Assembly: GCF_012273895.1 (NCBI RefSeq)
Contig: NW_024045136.1
Span: 558,001 to 622,000, forward strand
Source: Zerene cesonia
Lineage: Eukaryota; Arthropoda; Insecta; Lepidoptera; Pieridae
DNA length: 64,000 nucleotides
Direction of reading: 5' to 3'
Every line of letters begins with the position of its first letter. The first letter of the stretch is position 1. Positions 44,758-56,800 of this stretch are shown here, in pieces. A model generated the notes under the pieces. It ran no database searches, was not told where the DNA came from, and saw only the letters and a program-made list of their open reading frames with translations. A program made the translations under genes and the position numbers.

Positions 44758-45462
44758 ATAATACTTATCTATACTTATATTTATATATAATATAAATAAA
44801 ATTATTCACTCAATATGTTGCTAACTGTAAAATTCGGGAACAGTGTGACCAATCCAGCAAATTATTCTGTAACATTACAAAGGCACAAGGACCAAAGATT
44901 CTTATGAAGAGAAAGACGTACCACGGGTGAAGCCGGGACAGACCGATAGTTAACAACATACATCACATGCTTTAATTGTTACCTATTCAACTAAAACACG
45001 ATGTTTTGTAAGTATTATAGCACATGGGTTGCATAATTTTAAGCATAGCATAACATTATATACCCTTGTGGATTCAATAGTGTGAGTTCAATTTACACAA
45101 TCAGATTATATTGATTACATTAAAACTATGTAATCCGTTACAAATCTTGAAATTAATTTAATATTCTATGCCAATATTATAAAACTGGAGAGTTTGTTTG
45201 AACACGCTAATGTTAGGAACTACTGGAACGATTTGAAAAATTCTTTCAGCAGTAGATAGTCCATTTATGGAGGAAGACTATGGGCTGTATAATAGCATGT
45301 ACTAGGAGGGTGAAAATGCAGAGTACAGAAGTTTTTAATACTATCTTACAACCTATTCTCCAACCTGTCTGAATACACACAAATAATTATATTTTTCCCT
45401 TTCTCTTCTTCGAAACTCCACCTACTCTAATGACAAATTTTAATATCCTATATAAAGGTTGC

Positions 45463-45600
45463 CTGGCAGAGATAGCATAAAAGCGATAAGACCGCCAATT
45501 AAACCTTTTAAATGTTTCTTTCCTTTCTTGCTTTCTTCTTCTTTGTTTGTTAATTTTCCTCATTTATATGTGTTAAATAAAGTATATTGTATTATATTGT
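45463..45600 (+). repeat. non-LTR retroposon 3' end (family T)
   Basis: GGTTGCCTGGCAGAGATAGC, GATAAGACCGCC, then a pyrimidine-rich tract and AATAAAG. Confidence 0.55.
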
Positions 45601-45937
45601 GTATATAACATCAATGAAGCCGAGAGACGATTTTTGTATGAATATAATGTAAAATTTGTCAGCTAAAGTTTTATGCACCGTAAAACTAAATAAAACCTTG
45701 ATATTATTTATCTGATAATCCATATCTCCACATCTAAACAAAATATGCATACTACACGAGGTGAAATTTCAGATTTCTCTAAGCATTTCAATAATTAAGT
45801 TTTCTAGTGTTACAGGTTTTATCTGAATGTTATATTTGTTACGTAACTCATGTACCTGTCTAGGTAGATAGTAACAATGTTATGTCACACTGACTTTCTT
45901 CAAAACTGACTTGGCAATGCATTCTTATCATTTGGAA

Positions 45938-46040
45938 ATTAAAGACTTTTTAACGGTTTTTAAATGCGATTTATTAATTATATTATTAACCGGACGTTTT
46001 GAACACTTTACAGCGAGCGTGGTCACGGGGAGACTATTAT
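45938..46040 (+). repeat. interspersed repeat (family Q)
   Basis: GGAAATTAAAGACTTTTTAA, ACACTTTACAGCGAGCGTGG, then TCACGGGGAGACT. Copies at 51537-51645 (+), 61435-61505 (+, partial) and 61905-62012 (-). Confidence 0.6.
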
Positions 46041-46976
46041 GAAAAGTTTGGTATAATTGTTGTTAGCAGACAAAACTAAAAAAATAAATTAAATGGGTAA
46101 ATAAATTAAATAATCTGTGGGTTTCCGACAAATTGGCATGATTCATTTTGCATTTGATAGGTAATTTTTGTTGTTTGGTGTTTTAGATTTTAACTAAACT
46201 TCTCTTCTACTTACAAGTTTATTCAAGTTTGATAAAAGTGACTGTATAAAATATATATCCCCTCCCCATCGTAAAATCTAAAGCTAATCTCAGGAACTAT
46301 TATATTATATAACTAAGTCTATTTATTGCCATTGACAAAACAGACAAGCACAGCTATGCTTCAGGTACCTCATTCCTCTTTATACCAATTAATTGAGTTC
46401 AAACTCATTAAAAACTTATACTACTGGAACTACTGATAGTTTTCATATAATATTACCCCCAACAAGTGAGCGAATACTGAATCATACCCTATTAATAAAA
46501 TAAGACATGCTGAATAACTTCATGAAAAATGTGGCAAGAGTTGATAAACCATCTGTTATACCATTTAAAAGACACAACATGGTTTATTTATTTATGAAAA
46601 AAAAAGTGTATCAATATAGTTTTATAGTCTGTGCTTTAAAATTTAAAATATTTTATCAAGCCATATGCACAGAAAATGATTTATGACCTAATGCAGATTG
46701 CAAAACAAATACCTATCCAATATTTGTTGATAGCGATTATCGTTTTTACAACATGTACATATAATGTAAATAGTATACAAATGTGCTCATACTAAATTCA
46801 ACAACACGACAACTAATTAAAAATAATACCACGTGTAAACACAATAGCTACGCTATTTTAAACGCGGCGGAGCACAAAATAGCATAATACATAATGAATT
46901 AATGAAAAAAAAACCAGCAAACGTCACGTCGCGTAATCGAGAAAATATGTACAAGTTCCGTGGCTTGAGAAGCGGG

Positions 46977-47976
46977 NNNNNNNNNNNNNNNNNNNNNNNN
47001 NNNNNNNNNNNNNNNNNNNNNNNNNNNNNNNNNNNNNNNNNNNNNNNNNNNNNNNNNNNNNNNNNNNNNNNNNNNNNNNNNNNNNNNNNNNNNNNNNNNN
47101 NNNNNNNNNNNNNNNNNNNNNNNNNNNNNNNNNNNNNNNNNNNNNNNNNNNNNNNNNNNNNNNNNNNNNNNNNNNNNNNNNNNNNNNNNNNNNNNNNNNN
47201 NNNNNNNNNNNNNNNNNNNNNNNNNNNNNNNNNNNNNNNNNNNNNNNNNNNNNNNNNNNNNNNNNNNNNNNNNNNNNNNNNNNNNNNNNNNNNNNNNNNN
47301 NNNNNNNNNNNNNNNNNNNNNNNNNNNNNNNNNNNNNNNNNNNNNNNNNNNNNNNNNNNNNNNNNNNNNNNNNNNNNNNNNNNNNNNNNNNNNNNNNNNN
47401 NNNNNNNNNNNNNNNNNNNNNNNNNNNNNNNNNNNNNNNNNNNNNNNNNNNNNNNNNNNNNNNNNNNNNNNNNNNNNNNNNNNNNNNNNNNNNNNNNNNN
47501 NNNNNNNNNNNNNNNNNNNNNNNNNNNNNNNNNNNNNNNNNNNNNNNNNNNNNNNNNNNNNNNNNNNNNNNNNNNNNNNNNNNNNNNNNNNNNNNNNNNN
47601 NNNNNNNNNNNNNNNNNNNNNNNNNNNNNNNNNNNNNNNNNNNNNNNNNNNNNNNNNNNNNNNNNNNNNNNNNNNNNNNNNNNNNNNNNNNNNNNNNNNN
47701 NNNNNNNNNNNNNNNNNNNNNNNNNNNNNNNNNNNNNNNNNNNNNNNNNNNNNNNNNNNNNNNNNNNNNNNNNNNNNNNNNNNNNNNNNNNNNNNNNNNN
47801 NNNNNNNNNNNNNNNNNNNNNNNNNNNNNNNNNNNNNNNNNNNNNNNNNNNNNNNNNNNNNNNNNNNNNNNNNNNNNNNNNNNNNNNNNNNNNNNNNNNN
47901 NNNNNNNNNNNNNNNNNNNNNNNNNNNNNNNNNNNNNNNNNNNNNNNNNNNNNNNNNNNNNNNNNNNNNNNNNNNN
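46977..47976. other. assembly gap (1000 N)
   Basis: Exactly 1000 N. The right edge resumes with ATAATATTAGTAGGA, the 5' end of a reverse-oriented Lep1 element, so repeat content probably caused the break. Confidence 1.
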
Positions 47977-47996
47977 ATAATATTAGTAGGAACTAA

Positions 47997-48189
47997 TCCT
48001 ACTCATATTATAAATGCGAAAGTTTATAAGGACGTGTGTGTGTTTGTTGCTCTTTCACGTGAAAACTACTGAACCGATTGCAATGAAATTTGGTACGTAG
48101 ACAGCTGAACAACTGGAATAACATATAGGCAACTTTTGATCTCCTACGGGATACGGACTTACGCGGGTGAAACCGCGAGGCGCAGCTAG
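47997..48189 (+). mobile_element. Lep1-type nonautonomous Helitron, full length
   Basis: TCCTACTCATATTATAAATG to GGTGAAACCGCGAGGCGCAG then CTAG. It lies about 80 bp beyond the eIF2B-beta stop codon on that gene's 3' side. Confidence 0.77.
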
Positions 48190-48242
48190 TATAATAATAT
48201 AAGTAAAGAACTTTTAAAATAAAACAACACACATACTATATA

Positions 48243-48248
48243 TTTATT
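48243..48248 (-). terminator. poly(A) signal of eIF2B-beta gene
   Basis: TTTATT on the plus strand is AATAAA on the reverse, 20 bp past the stop codon. A second overlapping AATAAA lies at about 48248-48253. Confidence 0.6.
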
Positions 48249-48267
48249 TTATTTACAAGGTTTACAT

Positions 48268-48340
48268 TTAAATTTGATAATCATTTGGATCATACAACTC
48301 TGACAGCAGACGATAAATGTAAGACGGGGAGCTGCCTCCT
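48268..48340 (-). CDS. eIF2B2: eIF2B-beta exon 10 (stop)
   Basis: GGSSPSYIYRLLSELYDPND then YQI and TAA. Matches the invariant C-terminus of the family. Confidence 0.96.
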
Positions 48341-51300
48341 CTGAAACATAATAGTAAAAAATATTAAATAAAAAAGACTACCAGAACACTCTTATAATTT
48401 AATCGTGGCGATTTTAGTCAGGATAATGATATAAACTCATGAAACATATGCGGTATTCGAGCACGCTTCTGCACGAATTGGGCCGACTCGCACCTGGGAA
48501 GTACCCCCACAGAAGACCGGAGTGAAAGAGCATACTGCGTGTTTCGTTCGGTGAATGGGGGGCCGGTGGGCCATATCATTTTCCTTACGCCTCCCTTCCT
48601 TTCCTTTATTCCTCTCGTCAATCCTTTGTTAAACCCTTTCCAATTTGAAGCCGGCAATCCATTTGTAGAAGCGTAAAATCTGCAATGGACCTTACGCCTC
48701 TTCAAAAGTCCATGGGCGGTGGTAGCGCTTACCATCAGGCGACCCAACAACTCCATTGCCAACGATGACATAAAAAAAATGAATTTATTGCATTGTCACC
48801 GATCCTTGATTAGTGTGCAAAGTTTGAATTAAGTCTGTCAGTTTAAAATCGGTCAAAATCTAGTCTAAACAAGTAATTTATATACTACCATACACGAGAA
48901 GCTAATAAAAACGTATTAAAACAATAATTTCACCCCACCTCATAACATCTTCCATGTAAGCAACATTATTACATTATTATATTTCAAGCAGAAGCCAGTA
49001 AACGCTGTTCTGCCTTACTCTCATCATTTAGGGGTATGAAAAATAGATGTTGGCGGATTCTCAGACATGCCCGATATGCACACAAAATTTCATAAAAATC
49101 GGTCCAGCCGTTTCGAGGGGGTTTGGTAACTAAAATGGTGACACGAGAATTTTATATATAAGATTTTAAGAGGAAACAAACAAACTTTTCTGCTTTATAT
49201 ATACACTAGCTGTTCACTTCGGCTTCGCCCGTGGTACATATATAGCCTATGACACTCAGTGAAGTTTCAGCTTTCAAATGGTGAAATATTTTTCGAAATC
49301 GGTCCAGCAGTTTGTGCACGTCAAAAAAAAAATACGAAAGTTTCCTCTTGACATCACTAGTACTATAGATACACATTATTTAAGTCGTAACGCGCCGTGG
49401 TATTTCGTTCACTCGTTCACTCGTTCATTCGTTCGTTCGTTCAATCACCTATTTCGGTCTTTGAGCGTAATACATATATAACACTAGACGCTCGTCCCGT
49501 CTCCGCCCGGATATCGAGATTCCTGTTATATCCCAAGGGGGCATTTAATCGGAATAAAACGTATCCTATCACCCAAGTCGGCTCAAACTCTGTCTGTGTA
49601 GCAAATTCCATCAAAATCCGTTCAGTAGTTTCAGCGTGATCGACGGTCAAACATCCAAACGTACAAACTTTCACATTCACAATATTAAAACTTGAAGTTG
49701 AAATGATCACTTACAAGTTAGTGACAAACAGTGTCACATGGTCGTGGGGCACGAAGTCGTACATGGGCGCGAAGACCTGCGTCACGGCGCTCTCCCCGCT
49801 CCTGTGTGTAAAAAAAATAATAATTATATAATCAATTTATATGTACACTAATATTATAAAGAGGAAGACTTTTTATTTCTGTTTGCTTATTTGTTTGTAA
49901 TGGATAAACTCAAAAACTACAGGATCAATTTCAAAAATTCTATCACCATTAGATTGTTTTGAGCGAGTTCAATAAACAAGGAGGCTCGCAATTGCTGTAG
50001 TTTTTAGGCTTAATTTATTTATTTATGTATCATACTGGTATTGGTATTGTCTATTCGTTTATATTTATATTTAATTATTGTAAATTGGGTATTTATATTA
50101 AATTATGCATTATTTTATATTACTGTACTTATTTTTTAATATTAATATATATTTATATATATTTTTTGTTATTCTTATTCTTAGATGTACGCTGCCACTG
50201 TCAGGGGGTCAATGTGGTGTCCACTGAAAATCAGTGGAGAGTCTAAGTTCCTTTAATGGGCTTAGACTCTTTTACACTGAGTGGATCTCCCGTTTATATG
50301 AGGTTTATTTAGTGTGTTGTAAATTAGATCATTTTTTTTTTATATTTTTTTATTTTTTTTTACCTTATATAAATAAATGTATTTTCTTTCTTCTTCTTCT
50401 TTCAATTGGAATGTAATTTTGTGTTTGTTAACTCAGAACTCTGTGCTGTAGATTTTGTATGATAGGTGGTACCTCCCGTGTTACATCAAAAGTTGGTCTA
50501 TTGTTGGCAATAATAATAATCTACACTAATATAACAAAGAGGAAACGTTTGTATTTTCGTATGTTTGTAACGTTCTCACGCAAAATCACTGAACTGATTT
50601 CAAAAATTCCTCGACCATTTGAAAGCTGCGTCATCGTCGAGTGACACAGGTTATATACATATGTAACACGGGCGAAGTCGGGGCGGAGAGCTAGCATTTT
50701 CCAATACTCACATGTAGGGTAGGGCGGTGTATGGTGGGGCCAAAGCGTTGAAGTGGGTGTGGTCACACGAGTGCAGCGGCGACAGCTTGTACAGTGGCGC
50801 CAGAGCCACAACCTGTAATACATGAATTAACACATAAGGTACGCTTCGCGTTAATTTGAAGATATAATAATTTTAATAATAAAAATTCTTTATTGTCCAC
50901 AAAGAAGGAACAATACAATGGATATAATGTGAAAAAAAAAGTACAGAAGGTGGTCTTATCGCTTGCAAGCGATCTCTTCCAGACAACCGCAAAGCAGAGA
51001 AAAAGGAGTGGTAGTGCACATGACGCCTACATTTAGTTTTCTGATTTAGCCTTAAAACATTTTGCTTACGACAATTTTATTGTTACAAACATCCTTAATA
51101 ACTAATTACAATTTAGATTAAATAGAAAATAACATTAAGACGATCTCATATATAACAGAATATTTCGTCAATGAGATATTTTTAAAGAATAGGTAAAAAA
51201 TATCACGAGGCAGGTTCGAATCCGTGTCTTTTTGCTAAACGACCGAAGCAACGCCAAACCTCACGGCCACCCGAATCGATAAAGTATTTCAATGCTATAA

Positions 51301-53765
51301 AACTAAAAATTAAGCATATATTTCCACACAAAGGTGCACCAGTGCTACTAGCATTTACGCGCAGTGTTGACTAATTAACAAAAAAAAAAATATATATAAA
51401 ACAGTACCGAATAAAAGACACCACGAAGGTTTTAGTAATTAATTTTAAAAAAATGTTTAACTCATGTCATAAAATAAAAATGACATTTTATTTCTTAGCA
51501 TTTTCTTGTGTTTGGTTATACGCGAGTATTATACATTTAGAAATTAAAAACTTTTTAACGGATTTTAAACGCGATTTATTCATTATATTATTAACCCGAC
51601 GTTTCGAACACTTTACAGCGAGCGTGGTCACGGGGAGACTGACTGTTTTTTTTTCTTTACAAAAGTAAAAATATCACCAACCGGTACACTATAATGCCTC
51701 GCAGCTGTGGTGACAGCTAACAGCCCCCCCTCCCCTAATACGGCACCTCCCGCGAGCGCCGCCCTCACCCCCACCACAACCTAAAAAGAGGAGATAAATA
51801 AAGATAATGAATAAAGATAAAATAAAGATAAGAAATAATTGCAGCATTCCTACTTGATATTTTAAACGCGAAAAAAAAACTCTAGTCTGTCTTATCTTTA
51901 CGCCCAAACCGCCGAAACGATTTTGATGAAATTTATTATCAACAAATTGAACAACTCGCAAGAATTGGAACAAATTTAAATAGGACCACCCGGCCAGCTT
52001 TCAAATAACAAAATAATCAAACATCAAAATCGGCTGACCCAAACGAAAGCTACAGGATATCAAAGCAAAAAAAAAAAAATACTCGAATTGATAAGCTCCT
52101 CCTTTTAAACCCCCGACACAAAAAGAGGGGTGTTATAGGTTTGACTTGTTTGTCTGTCTGTCTGTGGCATATCATAACTCCCGAACGGATGCATTGATTT
52201 TAATTTAGTTTTTTTGTTTGTATTAAGGTGACTTATGTACGAGTGTTTTTATATATGTTTGATGAAAACCCAAACGGTGTCTCAAATAGCTTCGTATGAT
52301 GAGAAAGATGGTTTATATCTTTAGCCTACTTATAGAAAGAACGAATTTAAATTTAATTTTTTATTTTTTTCTAAGCTGACTGAAAATGAACAACCATAGA
52401 CACGAACAAAAAAAAAAAACAAACACGTCACCTTATTAACTCTCGGCATCAGCGCACCGACAACGGCGCCATTCACGTACGTCACGTTCACACCGAGCGT
52501 GCTCAGACGCGCCGCCATTGCTGCAGACTGATGAACGATAATCATTTACCATAATCCTATCCAACTAACTATAAGTATTATAAATGCGAAAGTTTGTGAG
52601 GATGGATGTACTTGTGTGTATGTTTGTTACTATTTCACGCAAAAACTACGGAACTGATTGCAATGAAATTTGGTATGTAGATACCTGAACAGCTGGAATA
52701 ACACATAGGTAACTTTTTAACCCGATATTCCTACGGGATACGGACTTACGCGGGTGAAACCGCCGGGACGCATCTAGTATATTATATAATCTATATAGGC
52801 TATTACCATCATTACAAAAGGGTCATACACTCTATATATAATTTATCTACGGGGAACTCATTAAGCCATCTCTACATGAGTACTGGTATCCTTACTGTAC
52901 CGTCACAGTATATAATTAATAAATAACATTTTACACGTAAACATCGACTTACATACAAAAGTAGGAGATAGACATTGTTATGAAACAAGGAACAGAAATA
53001 AAATTTAAATGTCTTTTTTCCAGCTCAGTAAAGTAAAAAAAAATCATTTATGGGACAAGGTATATGCTTCTACAACAGAATGACTCATAGTATAAAATCG
53101 TTGAGTAATGCTAAATTCAAAAACTACATTAAAAATGTATTAGTTCAGAGAGCCTACTATAGCATTAATGATATAAGGAAGATGACAATCCATGGAATGT
53201 TGTCGCTTAAGTACCACAGGACAGTTCTTTGGCATCTTTGTTATGTACTGTATGTAGAATTAAAATGAAAAATTTATACGATAATTTAAAATAATAAAAG
53301 ACCAACTATAGAAATTCTTGCTGGCTTTTCTCTGTAGAAACTGCTTTTCGAATCGGCATGTCCAAAAATCAAAACTTCGACGATATGTGACATCTGCCCA
53401 CCCGGACTTGGCCAGCGTGGTGGATTATAGCCTGAACCCACATAAGAGTCCTGTGTCCCAGCAGTGGGAACATGAATGTGCTGATGATGATGAACCGTTT
53501 GAAAAAGTGCAATACACGATTTCCTTTCGTCCGTCCATACGTACCTCCGCAACCTGCGGCCCCTCAACCACCACCAGCTTCACCTTACTCGTCCCCGAGG
53601 ACTTCAGGAACTTCTCCACGAGAGCACTCGCCCCGTACGTGAGTATGACTTCGTCAGCGTGTATGTGCTCTTTGGCCTGACCGCAAATTGACGAGGTGCT
53701 GGACTCCAATTCGGCCAACAGCTGGAAAATAGTATTTTATCTTATACCTTTAAACGAGCAATTCT

Positions 53766-53802
<37 letters not shown>

Positions 53803-56800
53803 GGAATCTCGAAATCGGCTACAACGATTTTCGTGAAATTTAGTATATAGGGGGTTTCGGGGGCGATAAATCGATCTAGCTAGGAATCTTTTTTAGAAAA
53901 TGTCATATTCGTGTTTTATCGACTTAAACTTAGCGACTATTCCTGACATCTATTGGCGAATAATAATACTATTTTTTGGTGAATAATTAAAGTTCCAGCA
54001 AATGGCGTTGTTAAGTAACGAAGTCAATGACACTCATTGCTTTAAGGTTAGACTAATTGTTTATATTGTTTTGTGTCTTCTTAATGCACGTGTTCACTTA
54101 AAAATGCCTAAACGATCTTGGAAAAAAACGATTATAAACAAACTAACTTAAAAACACGAAGTTAAACCGAGCAAAGCTCGGTCATCCAGGTACTTAGTTA
54201 GAATTAAACAAACATGAGTTGATGATAGAACCAACTAAATTGTCTCACTATTTTTATTGTTTATTATTTTTTACTTTAGGTATATACAATATATATAAAT
54301 GAATGTTTTTATGTAATCGATGAACTCAAAAACTACTGAATGTAATCTTTATTTAATTCAATATAACAATATGGTTCCATCAATATACAATTCTACTGAA
54401 TACTTTCAAATAAATGGTCACATTAAAAGAAATAAATAAAGATAAAAATAATCCCTTACTTCAGCTATATGGTCCCTTATGGGCTCCCTAAGGTCATGAT
54501 TTGATGGTAGAGTCGCTCTTCTACTTGACGCCGCCAACACCAGGCGCTGGAGAGATTCCCCAGAATATTCGCTGCTCTGGAATATTATCAGAATATTTAT
54601 GTACGGATGTTTTTTATTTATCATTATTGGTAAACTAGCTGTGCCCCGTGGTTTCATCCGCGTTAGTCCATATCCCGGAGGAATATCCGGGCTGAACCGG
54701 TACGATCGTCTAGTAAAACCTAATTATTCCCCTGTTCTTCTGATGTTTTATGGGAGTACGCAATCAGGCTTATATGTATAGAGAAATATAACATAATTTT
54801 CCCATGGTACAGCTAAGAACATTGTTAATTACAATAAAAATTTCTCCTCCTGTAACCTTGTATGCAGAAAATATATATTGCAATATAAAAAAGTTATGGG
54901 TAAAAACATAGAAGAGACATCTCTTTTACCGCGAGATTTAATTATTTAGTCTAGCCACTCATTACGATTTTTTTCTTTTCTGATTTATTGTATGCTGTTT
55001 TCTATTACGATCTGTTGCGTGTGTTAAATTTTTTTTTTTTTCTATTTATCTGGATAGACATCACTCGTCTTCTCAAATCGTGCGTCCACACAATATTCCC
55101 TAAGCATAAAGACAGATAGACAGTGGCGTAGCTAGAGGGACAAGGGCCCTGGTGCATAGAGAAAGAATCGGGCCCCCTTCCAACCTCCCCTCTTTCAAAG
55201 CTGAGGTTAGAGGGCCCCCTGAGCTCCGGGGCCCTGGTGCACTGCACCACCTGGCCCTATGATAGCTACGCCACTGCAGATAGAAGAAAGTCCTGAAAGA
55301 CCTGGTTTAGCAGTTTCTCCACAATAAAAAAAATAAATACCGAAACAAATTACCCTCCTCCCCCCATTTTACAACTGCAAACCCACATAATCACAATGGG
55401 GAGCATCCATTTATTACGTGGAGAATTCAAGGTCGAGGTGAATCTCACTTAATCTCCCGGCGGGGAGAGGGGCAGAAGGGGTCTCGCGTAATTAACAGAC
55501 GTCCCGTTACCTGGTTAGCTAGTGCCCTCTGCTCGTCGCGAATGGCGCGCAAGACGCGACGCACCATGTTAGCAGCTATCAATTCTTGCGGGAGCGCTTT
55601 GGCCAAACGGCGGCCCGTCCCGCGCACTGCGTTCACAAGCGATCTGAAATTATGGGGAAGATCTGTATATTAATACCAGCGGTTAGCCCCGGCTTCGCCC
55701 GTAGTAAATATATAGTCTACTACCTTCCATATTAAATAGGCTATTTAATACTGAGAGAACTCTTGAAATCAGACCAGCAGTTCCTCGTTTTTGCGTGAAA
55801 GAGTAACAAACAAACACATACACATATATCCATACTCACAAACTTTCACATTTATAATATTAGTTGGAAGTAGGATGGTAGACAGCGTCAGTTCATATAT
55901 TTTAAGTAGATTATTTAATAGCCCTTTATCAAATCTTAACAAAAACAAATGAAAAATTACTATTTATAATAAAAACTGAATCGCATGGTGGATGTTAGCT
56001 TTAACATGAAGGAAAAGAATCAGAATAATCTATTCATCCTGATATTGATTCTGACTTGCACTTTAGGCAATTTTTATTATAATCAATCCAGAAATGTCTT
56101 AGTTGTAACCAGGTACCTTCTGGGGAAGCGCACTCCATCTGAGACTACATTTCAGCTTACCATCAGGCGAGATCGTGGTCAAATGCTTCCCTTTCATAAA
56201 TTAAAAAAAAGTGGTAACTATATATAAAATAGTATGTATATTTCTGTCTCATTCTTAGCCGGCTTCATTCTACACATTTTTCTATTTGTGTCTCTTAACT
56301 GTCATTATTTCCGTTGCATCAGGTTTGAAATCACAACAATTTTAAAGAAGTTTCACTTCAATAATCTCTAAGAACTTACAATGCACTTGTGTTGGACGCC
56401 TCTGTGATTATTTGCTCCAATAGTGTTACAGTAGCCACTGCTATCTTGTTGGAGCCCTGCAATTTTCTGTTTAAATTTTGTTGTTGATTAGTTACTGGTC
56501 TTATGGATATCCTAAAGAAAATGTCTAATTAATATATATATATATATATATATATATTATTAATTAATAATACATATATAGTTTGTTTTCATTTGATTCC
56601 TGGTAGGGATGCACAAAAAAATATCTCAATCAGTCAGAGTACAGAAGGCTGATCACCTACTTGTCAATAAAGAAAATTGATCAGTGAAACAGATGTATAT
56701 CATCTGCTGTAGGGGCCATGGGACTTCACTTACTTTTCATCTTAGGGCAACACAAACTAGTAGCCAGTAAATAAGCTTTATTTGGTTTGGCAATCATTTA

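Noticed and set aside
46902..47996. 364-codon plus-strand frame
   Set aside because: Almost entirely N; the flanks are unrelated and end in a Lep1 element.
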